Source of the DNA: an uncultured Bacteroidota bacterium
Lineage (GTDB): Bacteria; Bacteroidota; Bacteroidia; Chitinophagales; Chitinophagaceae
DNA length: 20,241 bases
Assembly: GCA_946479615.1 (NCBI GenBank)
Contig: CAMLGR010000083.1
Location: 1 to 20,241, forward strand
Direction of reading: 5' to 3'
The translations under genes were made by a program, and so were the position numbers. The notes beneath the pieces are model-generated. The model searched no databases. It was not told the origin of the DNA and saw only the letters and a list, made by a program, of their open reading frames with translations. Shown in pieces: positions 1 through 5,068 of this stretch; position 1 is the first letter of the stretch; the number at the start of each line of letters is the position of its first letter.

Positions 1-303
1 TTCTTTCATGATCCTGCTGGAAGAAGGAAAATTGACCAGGTTGGTCGGTACACGTTCGGGGCGCATCCAGTTATCCAGTTCGGCCAGTGCCACATTTATT
101 TCTGCAATCACAAATCCGAGTTCGGTGATCCAGCTTTCTTCCTTTGTTTTTTTGAGGTCTGTATAAAGAGCATCATACAATTCCTGTTCATGATCGAGAA
201 TGGATTGTTGCAGTTTTTTCAATTGTTCTTTCCGGAAAGACAAGGGCCGGGTGGCACCTGTTTGGAAATAAGCCCGGAGCGAATTGGCAGAAGATACAAG
301 CAT
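1..303 (-). CDS. Aldehyde dehydrogenase family protein, N-terminal fragment
   Basis: The reverse complement of the left edge is open for 101 codons from an ATG at 303 and runs off the window. The translation starts MLVSSANSLRAYFQTGATRP, continues with RKEQLKKLQQSILDHEQELY and ALYTDLKKTKEESW, and ends near the edge in LDNWMRPERVPTNLVNFPSS. This helical N-terminus (a TGATRPLSFRKEQL-type opening, a DLxK motif, an ELxxVxxEI-like helix, then WMRPERV) is characteristic of the class 3-like aldehyde dehydrogenases, which oxidise aldehydes to acids with NAD(P)+. The Rossmann fold and the catalytic Cys/Glu lie outside the window, so activity cannot be judged. It is divergent from the oxidoreductase at 460, with a palindrome in the 156-bp gap. 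Family assignment is confident; the substrate is unknown. Confidence 0.82.
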   Translation of the reverse strand, partial: MLVSSANSLRAYFQTGATRPLSFRKEQLKKLQQSILDHEQELYDALYTDLKKTKEESWITELGFVIAEINVALAELDNWMRPERVPTNLVNFPSSSRIMKE

Positions 304-360
304 AACTCAGGTTATAGATGTAAGTTAACGAATTGGAAGGATGAAGGATTTATTGATGGC

Positions 361-405
361 CGGGATTACTATACCCCATGGTTAAAACCATGGACATAGT
401 ATCCC
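361..405. repeat. 45-bp imperfect palindrome in the divergent gap between the aldehyde dehydrogenase and oxidoreductase genes
   Basis: CCATGGTT (376-383) and AACCATGG (386-393) form a perfect 8-bp inner stem around AA. Outside it ACTAT pairs with ATAGT and CGGGAT with ATCCCG, with a small internal loop and a one-base bulge. It lies 58 bp from the aldehyde dehydrogenase ATG and 55 bp from the oxidoreductase ATG. There is no T-tract on either side, so it is not an intrinsic terminator. It could be an operator for a dimeric regulator or a relative of the quasi-palindromes elsewhere in the window. Confidence 0.6.
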
Positions 406-459
406 GTATAAATTCCTTTAATCCATACAATCCGTATTCTATTTCCTAACTTTCCCCCC

Positions 460-1461
460 ATGAAGAAACAAAAGATCCGCTGGGGCATTATGGGTTGCGG
501 CCGTATTGCTCAAAAATTTGCCTCCGATTTGCAATGGGTAAAAGATGCCAGGCTGGTAGCCGTTGCCTCACGTGACCTTAATAATGCCAAAGAGTTTGCT
601 GGTCGTTTTCCGGCAAAGCATATTCATGGCAGTTATGAAGAACTGGTACGGAATACCGAAGTGGATGTAATTTATATCGCTACACCGCACTCGCATCATT
701 ACCAGCATACCCTTCTTTGCCTGGAACATAATAAGGCAGTGCTATGCGAAAAAGCATTTGCCATCAATAAAAAACAGGCCGCTGAAATGATCGCGCTGGC
801 ACAAAAAAAGAAAGTGTTCCTGATGGAAGCATTCTGGACAAAGTTTTTACCGCACTATAAAAAAGCTATTGAACTTGTGCAGAAGAAAAAGCTGGGAGAA
901 GTTAAAAGCGTACTGGCCAATTTCGGGTTCAAATTAGGAGAAGGCGCTCCTCCGCGTTTGCTCGATCCTGCATTGGGTGGCGGCACCATGCTGGATATTG
1001 GTGTGTACAATGTATTCATGGCCCTTTCCTTCTTAGGCAAGCCCGACAAAATAGAAGCCAGTATGACAGCAACCGCCAGCGGCATCGATGAACAATGTGC
1101 CGTTCTGTTCAAATATAAGAACGGGGCTATGGCACAACTCTTCTCCTCCTTTACTACCAATCTTTCTACCGAAGTAGAGGTAAATGGCACCGAAGGACGG
1201 ATCCGTTTCAGTAGCCGCTTCTACGAACCTTCTTCAAAGATTGAGTTTCGTAAAGCAGTGCAGGATGCGCCGAAAACCATCAAAGTAAAAAAAGAAAAAG
1301 GCATCGGTTACTGGCATGAGGCCAAACATGTAACGGAATGCCTGCAGGAAGGGTTAACAGAAAGTCCTGTGATGACCCATGCCGACACCTTATTGCTGAT
1401 GGAAACCGTCGATGAGATAAGAAAAGTAGCGGGAATTAAATATGATGCTGACGAAAAGTAG
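460..1461 (+). CDS. Gfo/Idh/MocA family NAD(P)-dependent oxidoreductase
   Basis: This is a 333-aa protein starting at ATG 460. Residues 9-17 (GIMGCGRIA) form the GxxGxGxxA dinucleotide-binding turn of an N-terminal Rossmann fold. IATPHSHH (about 73-80) and CEKAFA (about 96-101, the EK pair of the family) follow as expected. The C-terminal alpha/beta domain carries GGGTMLDIGVY, where the family usually holds substrate-site residues. The length and the LDIGVYNVFMAL stretch resemble the dihydrodiol dehydrogenase/glucose-fructose oxidoreductase branch. The protein should be cytosolic and oxidise or reduce a sugar or cyclic polyol, but the substrate cannot be read from sequence. TAACTTTC at 447-454, five bases before the ATG, is a one-mismatch match to the Bacteroidota -7 box. 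A quasi-palindrome begins 16 nt after the stop. Confidence 0.9.
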   Translation: MKKQKIRWGIMGCGRIAQKFASDLQWVKDARLVAVASRDLNNAKEFAGRFPAKHIHGSYEELVRNTEVDVIYIATPHSHHYQHTLLCLEHNKAVLCEKAFAINKKQAAEMIALAQKKKVFLMEAFWTKFLPHYKKAIELVQKKKLGEVKSVLANFGFKLGEGAPPRLLDPALGGGTMLDIGVYNVFMALSFLGKPDKIEASMTATASGIDEQCAVLFKYKNGAMAQLFSSFTTNLSTEVEVNGTEGRIRFSSRFYEPSSKIEFRKAVQDAPKTIKVKKEKGIGYWHEAKHVTECLQEGLTESPVMTHADTLLLMETVDEIRKVAGIKYDADEK

Positions 1462-1476
1462 AGTGTGATGGTGTTA

Positions 1477-1540
1477 GGTTTTAGATGTTAGGTGATCCTG
1501 TAATGGTACATTTCACATCTAACACCTAACATCTAAAACC
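1477..1540. repeat. Quasi-palindromic element after the oxidoreductase gene (18-bp perfect arms)
   Basis: The left arm at 1477-1494 (GGTTTTAGATGTTAGGTG) is the exact reverse complement of the right arm at 1523-1540, with a 28-nt loop. The arm is made of near-repeats of TTAGGT/TTTAGA/TTAGGTG, so shifted pairings are also possible; an extra copy of the word (CATCTAACA) sits just inside the right arm. There is no T-tract after either arm. The element starts 16 nt after the oxidoreductase stop codon and ends 17 nt before the -33-like TTTG of tadA. Confidence 0.85.
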
Positions 1541-1556
1541 AGGCATCCATGCTCCT

Positions 1557-1587
1557 TTTGTTCTGAATTTAAAAAAATCTACCTTCA
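1557..1587 (+). promoter_or_regulatory. Probable Bacteroidota-type promoter of tadA, nearly leaderless
   Basis: TTTG at 1557-1560 is followed after 19 nt by TACCTTCA at 1580-1587, which fits TTTG-N19-21-TAnnTTTG with two mismatches in the -7 box. The tadA ATG is at 1593, so a start about 7 nt after the box would give an RNA with almost no leader. This is a pattern match only. Confidence 0.45.
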
Positions 1588-1592
1588 TAATC

Positions 1593-2030
1593 ATGACCGA
1601 CGAATACTTCATGATGCAGGCGATCAAGGAAGCCAAACGCGCACTGGAGGATGATGAAATTCCGATTGGTGCGGTGGTGGTGGTTAACGAACGGGTGATT
1701 GCACGGGGTCATAATATGACCGAACGATTGAATGATCCTACCGCCCATGCCGAAATGATCGCGCTTACCTCTGCCTTTAATTCCCTGGGAAGTAAATACC
1801 TGATGGATGCCGTGCTATATGTTACTGTAGAACCCTGCATCATGTGTGCCGGAGCGATTTACTGGAGCAAACTCGGTAAGATCGTATATGGCGCCGACGA
1901 TGAAAAAAACGGGTACAAAAAAACAGCAGGCGCCAACTGGCCTTTTCATCCTAAAACAGAATTGATCAGGGGCGTATTAAAAGAAGATTGCGCCAAGCTG
2001 ATGAAAGATTTCTTCAAGACCAAACGCTGA
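1593..2030 (+). CDS. tadA: tRNA-specific adenosine deaminase (TadA-type nucleoside deaminase)
   Basis: This 145-aa cytidine-deaminase-fold protein has the zinc site and proton shuttle of the family: HAE at residues 52-54 (His zinc ligand, catalytic Glu) and PCIMC at 81-85 (the two Cys ligands). IPIGAVVV, RGHN and TAHAEMIAL are typical of TadA, which converts adenosine 34 to inosine in the anticodon of tRNA-Arg(ACG) for wobble decoding. Length is normal. Related guanine or cytosine deaminases share the zinc motifs, but the DPTAHAE context and the lysine-rich C-terminal helix (LMKDFFKTKR) favour TadA. It is preceded by a quasi-palindrome and a promoter-like sequence, and followed at once by a second, degenerate quasi-palindrome. 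Confidence 0.9.
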   Translation: MTDEYFMMQAIKEAKRALEDDEIPIGAVVVVNERVIARGHNMTERLNDPTAHAEMIALTSAFNSLGSKYLMDAVLYVTVEPCIMCAGAIYWSKLGKIVYGADDEKNGYKKTAGANWPFHPKTELIRGVLKEDCAKLMKDFFKTKR

Positions 2031-2129
2031 TAAGCACTGATTACGTGGATGTAAAGGATTTTACAGACCAGGCAGTTCCCGATACAGCAAACCTGTGAAA
2101 TCTTTTTAAATCTGGAAATCTGTGTTCAG
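2031..2129. repeat. Degenerate quasi-palindrome between tadA and the superoxide dismutase gene
   Basis: The strand just after the tadA stop (from about 2034, with GATTACGTGGATG and GGATTTTACAG) resembles the reverse complement of 2092-2129 (ACACAGATTTCC, AGATTTCACAGG) at roughly two thirds of positions. The words match those of the element at 13041-13140. It begins immediately after the stop codon and its right arm runs into the expected -33 region of the sod promoter. The arms are too diverged to call a strong hairpin. Confidence 0.45.
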
Positions 2130-2146
2130 ATTCAACACTAAGGCGA

Positions 2147-2154
2147 TAATTTTG
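2147..2154 (+). promoter_or_regulatory. Probable -7 box of the superoxide dismutase gene
   Basis: TAATTTTG is an exact match to TAnnTTTG, 50 bp before the ATG at 2204. No clear TTTG lies 19-21 nt upstream (TGTTC at 2123-2127 is nearest). The predicted leader is about 43 nt and A/T-rich, without a Shine-Dalgarno sequence. Confidence 0.5.
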
Positions 2155-2203
2155 TTGTCCTTTCAGGTACGACAATATTTTTAATACTTTAAACAGAATA
2201 GTT

Positions 2204-2830
2204 ATGGCATTTACCTTACCTGCGCTGCCTTATGCACACGATGCTCTGGAGCCGCATATAGACAAACAAACCATGGAGATCCATCATGGTAAACACCACC
2301 AGGCCTATGTAGATAATCTTAATAAAGCCCTTGCAGGCACTCCTAACGAGGGGAAATCGCTCGAAGAATTGGTTGCGAAAGCCGGTTCCATCTCTCCTGC
2401 TGTCCGTAACAACGGCGGTGGTCACTGGAACCATAGTTTTTTCTGGGAAATCCTCGGACCGAATGCCGGTGGCAAACCTTCCGGAAAATTAGGCGATGCG
2501 ATCAATGAAGCATTTGGTTCTTTTGAAGCGTTCCAGGAAAAATTCAATGCTGCCGGTACGACCCGCTTTGGTTCAGGTTGGGCCTGGCTGATCGTAAAAG
2601 ATGGTAAACTGGAAGTATCTTCTACTCCTAACCAGGATAATCCATTAATGGATGTAGCGGAAGTAAAAGGTACACCGGTATTGGGTGTGGATGTATGGGA
2701 ACACGCCTATTACCTGAAATACCAGAACAAACGCCCGGATTACCTGAAAGCGATCTGGAATGCGATCGACTGGAAAAAAGTAAGCGAACGTTATGAAGCT
2801 GCTTTAAAACAAAAAACCGCTGTCGCCTGA
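2204..2830 (+). CDS. sodA: Superoxide dismutase, Mn/Fe family (Mn-type or cambialistic)
   Basis: This 208-aa protein spans the whole Fe/Mn superoxide dismutase family. The metal ligands are in place: H27 (MEIHHGKHH), H77 ([11 protein letters not shown]), D163 and H167 (DVWEHAYY). Residues that usually separate Mn from Fe enzymes point to Mn: Gly at 73, where Fe enzymes carry Gln, and Gln at 144 (NQDNPL), where Fe enzymes carry Ala. Metal choice cannot be proved by sequence and cambialistic enzymes exist. It dismutates superoxide to hydrogen peroxide and oxygen. There is no signal peptide, so it should act in the cytosol. It is a single transcription unit, with its own promoter-like box upstream and an intrinsic terminator 24 bp after the stop. 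Confidence 0.95.
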   Translation: MAFTLPALPYAHDALEPHIDKQTMEIHHGKHHQAYVDNLNKALAGTPNEGKSLEELVAKAGSISPAVRNNGGGHWNHSFFWEILGPNAGGKPSGKLGDAINEAFGSFEAFQEKFNAAGTTRFGSGWAWLIVKDGKLEVSSTPNQDNPLMDVAEVKGTPVLGVDVWEHAYYLKYQNKRPDYLKAIWNAIDWKKVSERYEAALKQKTAVA

Positions 2831-2853
2831 TGTAACAGGATACATTTTTTTAT

Positions 2854-2886
2854 AAAAGCCGTGACCTTACCCGTCGCGGTTTTTTA
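2854..2886 (+). terminator. Intrinsic terminator of the superoxide dismutase gene
   Basis: AAAAGCCGTGAC (2854-2865) pairs with GTCGCGGTTTTT (2873-2884), a 12-bp stem with two G-U wobbles and a 7-nt loop, running into a T-rich tail. It lies 24 bp after the sod stop. Confidence 0.85.
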
Positions 2887-2913
2887 TTTTACATTTGAAG
2901 AAGAGATGAAATT

Positions 2914-3028
2914 GATGTTAGGTTTTAAATTTTAGGTGTTAGGTGTGTTACATCTTTATATTCAGTAGCAATCTTTTTGTATTACAGATTTACAACAAGT
3001 ATCTTTGCGGATTTCTTTAACACCTAAC
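2914..3028. repeat. Word-repeat element between the convergent sod and yidD genes
   Basis: Positions 2914-2950 hold repeated TTAGGT words (GATGTTAGGTTTTA, TTTTAGGTGTTAGGTGTG), and 3018-3028 hold the reverse-complement word TAACACCTAAC. The exact pairing core is TTAGGTGTTA, about 10 bp, with a long spacer. The words are those of the element at 1477-1540, so the two flank the tadA-sod segment. The spacer carries a strong promoter-like sequence. The right edge is 14 nt from the yidD stop. Confidence 0.55.
2976..3007 (+). promoter_or_regulatory. Promoter-like sequence pointing into the 3' end of yidD (antisense)
   Basis: TTTG (2976-2979), 20 nt, then TATCTTTG (3000-3007) is a full match to the Bacteroidota housekeeping consensus, among the best in the window. 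Downstream on this strand there is no gene, only the antisense of yidD and rnpA. It could drive an antisense RNA, be a relic, or be chance. Confidence 0.4.
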
Positions 3029-3041
3029 AGGAACATAGATT

Positions 3042-3272
3042 TTATGGCACCGGGTCGTAACCACTGCCCCCCCAGGGGTGACACCTTGAAATTCTTTTAA
3101 TGGACAGCCAAAGCCCTTTAAACACCCCATGCTTTTTTAATGCTTCTGCTGCATAATGAGAACAGGTAGGAGTATACCGGCATTTCGGACCCAGCCATGG
3201 AGAGATCACGACCTGGTAAATTTTAATCAGCAGGAGAAAAAGGAAACTTAATATGCGAAGAAATGTTTTCAC
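3042..3272 (-). CDS. yidD: Membrane protein insertion efficiency factor YidD
   Basis: This 76-aa protein has the complete small YidD pattern: an N-terminal hydrophobic/amphipathic segment (about 4-24), [19 protein letters not shown] with two cysteines at 31 and 37, then [12 protein letters not shown] at the C-terminus. YidD sits at the inner face of the cytoplasmic membrane and assists YidC-dependent insertion; its exact mechanism is not settled. The start is a GTG whose last bases overlap the rnpA stop (GTGA, 4-bp overlap), the usual translational coupling in this cluster. The yidC gene that often follows is absent: the next gene is the convergent sod. Confidence 0.93.
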   Translation of the reverse strand: MKTFLRILSFLFLLLIKIYQVVISPWLGPKCRYTPTCSHYAAEALKKHGVFKGLWLSIKRISRCHPWGGSGYDPVP

Positions 3273-3661
3273 TTTTTTACTACCAGCACATTGGATAGTT
3301 TATCAATCACTTTACCCGATCTTTCCCATACATCTTTATATTCAGGTATGTTCCGGCCGGTATAGATAAAAAAAACATGCAACTGCTTGTTTTGTTCGGC
3401 CAGTTGTTGCTGCAAGCTGGTTTTTTGCAATCGCCAGGATTCACGCATCAACCGTTTGATCCTGTTCCTGTCCACTGCCTTCTTAAAATTCTTACTGCTT
3501 ACACCGGCACCGAATTGCAGCGAAGAACTATCGGAAACCGATAACTGATAATATACCCTGAAAGGAGATATGACAAAGCTCTTTCCCTCACTGAACAATT
3601 GCTCAATGATCTTCCGGCTTTTCAGCCGCTCCTTCTTTCCCAGCGTAAATTGTTTTGCCAC
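3269..3661 (-). CDS. rnpA: Ribonuclease P protein component
   Basis: This 130-aa basic protein matches RnpA. It has [25 protein letters not shown] at the N-terminus and the family's RNA-binding signature [14 protein letters not shown] at about 61-74. It binds the catalytic RNase P RNA and helps it mature the 5' ends of tRNAs. The start is GTG at 3661; no ATG or other good start lies between it and the terminator upstream, and the reading frame opens directly into the conserved [12 protein letters not shown]. There is no Shine-Dalgarno, only A/T-rich sequence. An intrinsic terminator sits 13 bp upstream, between rpmH and this gene, so part of the transcription from rpmH may stop before it. It overlaps yidD downstream. 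Confidence 0.93.
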   Translation of the reverse strand: MAKQFTLGKKERLKSRKIIEQLFSEGKSFVISPFRVYYQLSVSDSSSLQFGAGVSSKNFKKAVDRNRIKRLMRESWRLQKTSLQQQLAEQNKQLHVFFIYTGRNIPEYKDVWERSGKVIDKLSNVLVVKK

Positions 3662-3673
3662 GATTAATACTAA

Positions 3674-3701
3674 ATAAAAAAGCTCCGGTAATACCAGAGC
3701 T
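3674..3701 (-). terminator. Intrinsic terminator or attenuator between rpmH and rnpA
   Basis: On the minus strand AGCTC-T-GGT-ATT-ACC-G-GAGCT is followed by TTTTTTATTTA. The stem has 8 pairs and one mismatch. It lies 43 bp after the rpmH stop, and its T-tract ends about 12 bp before the rnpA start, too close for an independent promoter in between. Partial termination would keep rpmH RNA more abundant than rnpA-yidD RNA. Confidence 0.75.
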
Positions 3702-3744
3702 ATAAAATTATAGAAACCTCCCGGACATAGCGGGAAGAGATATT

Positions 3745-3900
3745 CTATTTTAATTTTCTCTCATCGGAGATAGTCAGCTTCTTACGGCCTTTAGCACGGC
3801 GGCTTGCCAATACTTTACGACCATTAGCAGTTTGCATACGTTTACGGAATCCGTGAACGGTTTTACGACGGCGACGATGAGGTTGAAATGTACGTTTCAT
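3745..3900 (-). CDS. rpmH: Ribosomal protein bL34
   Basis: This 51-aa frame from ATG 3900 to TAG reads [20 protein letters not shown], then [20 protein letters not shown] and [11 protein letters not shown]. It is the complete, very basic L34 protein of the large ribosomal subunit, with the invariant KRTFQP opening, HGFRKRM and GRKVLxxRRAKGRKxL blocks. It is the usual first gene of rpmH-rnpA-yidD. The start is preceded by an A-rich stretch, as is typical of this phylum. A leader that can form three stem-loops lies upstream and a terminator downstream, suggesting control both before and after the gene. Confidence 0.97.
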   Translation of the reverse strand: MKRTFQPHRRRRKTVHGFRKRMQTANGRKVLASRRAKGRKKLTISDERKLK

Positions 3901-4033
3901 AATATTTTCTTTTTTTCACATTACCTGCCCGGTTTCCGGACAGTTTTGAAATACGGACCGGGAGAAGCGGTCCTGGTTTCAAGTTCGCAACAGGTCACCA
4001 CACCCGTTGTTTTGTGAAAGGACGGCGAAGGTA
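3901..4033 (-). promoter_or_regulatory. Structured leader of rpmH with three predicted stem-loops
   Basis: In transcription order the minus strand shows a weak -7 box TACCTTCG (4026-4033, one mismatch). Next is stem-loop 1 at 4009-3988 (CAACGGGT/ACCTGTTG, one G-U, loop GTGGTG). Stem-loop 2 is at 3973-3955 (GGACCG/CGGTCC, loop CTTCTCC). Stem-loop 3 is at 3943-3925 (CTGTCCGG/CCGGGCAG, one G-U, loop AAA). An A-rich ribosome-binding region then runs to the ATG at 3900. The predicted RNA would start near 4019, just before the first stem. It may be a cis-acting leader, possibly bound by a ribosomal protein. Positions 4034-4119 hold only an A/T stem (TTGATTT/AAATCAA, 4097-4119) next to the murI stop. 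Confidence 0.5.
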
Positions 4034-4119
4034 AGGAAATACAGTCAGCCACCCGCAGTATTAGCTAAGAATTTTTTCAGGAACCGGGCCGACCAGTTGA
4101 TTTTTTTGGTGTAAATCAA

Positions 4120-4950
4120 TTATTTATAAAGCTCTACATGCTTTGATTGAACAGCTTCTCCAAAAAAGATCGTCGCATGATTATCGAAATCTTCGGTGGA
4201 ATCGGTGGTGTAGAACTGCCGCTGTCCGCCCCGGCTGCAACGGGCTTCCATCTCCGGATGCCGATGCAGGTAATCTTCCAGGCTACCAGCAATGATCTCA
4301 CCCTGCGAGATGAGCCTGACCCCGATCGGCAGGTATTCCTGGATCTTATCTTTCAGCAGGGGGTAATGTGTGCAGGCCAGTAAGATGACATCTATATTCT
4401 TACCTTTTTCAAAGATGTTGTGCAGGTTCTTTTTTACAAAAAAATCAGCCCCATGACTTTCAAATTCATTATTCTCGATCAGCGGCACCCACATCGGGCA
4501 GGCTTCCTGGTATACTTTTAATTCAGGAAAGAATTTTTCTATTTCGATTGGATAAGAACCTGATGAAACGGTTCCGTTAGTAGCGAGCACACCAACGCTT
4601 TTTGTTTCTGAATACGTACCAATAATTTCGGATGTAGGTCGTATCACTCCCAATACACGGTTATCAGGAGCTATTTCCGGGAGATCTTTTTGCTGAATAG
4701 TACGAAGCGCTTTTGCAGAAGCTGTGTTGCATGCAAGGATGACAAGCGAACAGCCCTGTTCAAAAAACCATTTTACGCATTCCAGCGTGTAATCATACAC
4801 AGTATCGAAAGAACGGTTGCCGTAAGGCGCCCGTGCATTATCGCCCAGGTAGATATAATCGTATTGCGGGAGTTTACTGACGATCTCTTTTAATACAGTA
4901 AGACCGCCATAGCCGGAATCAAAAACGCCAATTGGGTTCTTTGATGACAT
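4120..4950 (-). CDS. murI: Glutamate racemase
   Basis: This 276-aa cytosolic enzyme interconverts L- and D-glutamate to supply D-Glu for peptidoglycan. All catalytic landmarks are visible: D11 and S12 (GVFDSGYGGLTV), the first catalytic Cys at 74 (ILACNTAS), and the second at 193 with H195 (LLACTHYPLL). LGDNARAPYG and GVIRP are also typical. The length is normal. The start ATG at 4950 leads directly into the conserved region. A TACATTTG box lies only 5 bp before this ATG, implying an almost leaderless transcript. It follows the TPR gene on the same strand but is separated from it by a large palindrome. Confidence 0.96.
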   Translation of the reverse strand: MSSKNPIGVFDSGYGGLTVLKEIVSKLPQYDYIYLGDNARAPYGNRSFDTVYDYTLECVKWFFEQGCSLVILACNTASAKALRTIQQKDLPEIAPDNRVLGVIRPTSEIIGTYSETKSVGVLATNGTVSSGSYPIEIEKFFPELKVYQEACPMWVPLIENNEFESHGADFFVKKNLHNIFEKGKNIDVILLACTHYPLLKDKIQEYLPIGVRLISQGEIIAGSLEDYLHRHPEMEARCSRGGQRQFYTTDSTEDFDNHATIFFGEAVQSKHVELYK

Positions 4951-4954
4951 GCTG

Positions 4955-4962
4955 CAAATGTA
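4955..4962 (-). promoter_or_regulatory. Probable -7 box of murI
   Basis: TACATTTG on the minus strand matches TAnnTTTG exactly, 5 bp before the murI ATG. A start 5-7 nt downstream would put the RNA 5' end at or next to the ATG. The -33 region falls inside the palindrome arm at 4973-5000, where no perfect TTTG is found at 19-21 nt. Confidence 0.45.
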
Positions 4963-4972
4963 CGTGAAAGAG

Positions 4973-5062
4973 CCTATGTGAAAACCTATGTCTCTATGTG
5001 GTAAAAAGCTGTCTGGCGTAGTTCACCACATAGGCACATAGAGACATAGGTTTTCACATAGG
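4973..5062. repeat. Large quasi-palindrome between the TPR gene and murI (28-bp perfect arms)
   Basis: The left arm 4973-5000 and right arm 5035-5062 are exact reverse complements over 28 nt, with a 34-nt loop. Each arm consists of three near copies of CCTATGTG (CCTATGTGAAAA, CCTATGTCT, CTATGTG). A fourth reverse-complement copy, CCACATAG at 5026-5033, allows a shifted pairing with CTATGTGG at 4994-5001. It begins 2 nt outside the TPR stop codon's flank (the stop is at 5069-5071) and ends 10 bp before the murI -7 box. No T-tract follows. Confidence 0.9.
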
Positions 5063-5068
5063 GTAACC

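Noticed and set aside
190..399. 69-codon plus-strand frame at the left edge
   Set aside because: It is antisense to the aldehyde dehydrogenase N-terminus and runs into the palindrome; no features.
1477..3028. Insertion sequence or composite transposon around tadA-sod
   Set aside because: No transposase, target duplication or long terminal repeats are visible; the shared words are short and imperfect.
3043..3099. Small plus-strand ORF ([18 protein letters not shown]) after the antisense promoter-like sequence
   Set aside because: It is only the antisense of the conserved YidD C-terminus, 18 codons long, without independent support.
4097..4119. Possible murI terminator
   Set aside because: The stem TTGATTT/AAATCAA is A/T-only apart from one G-C pair per side, and no T-tract follows on the murI strand.
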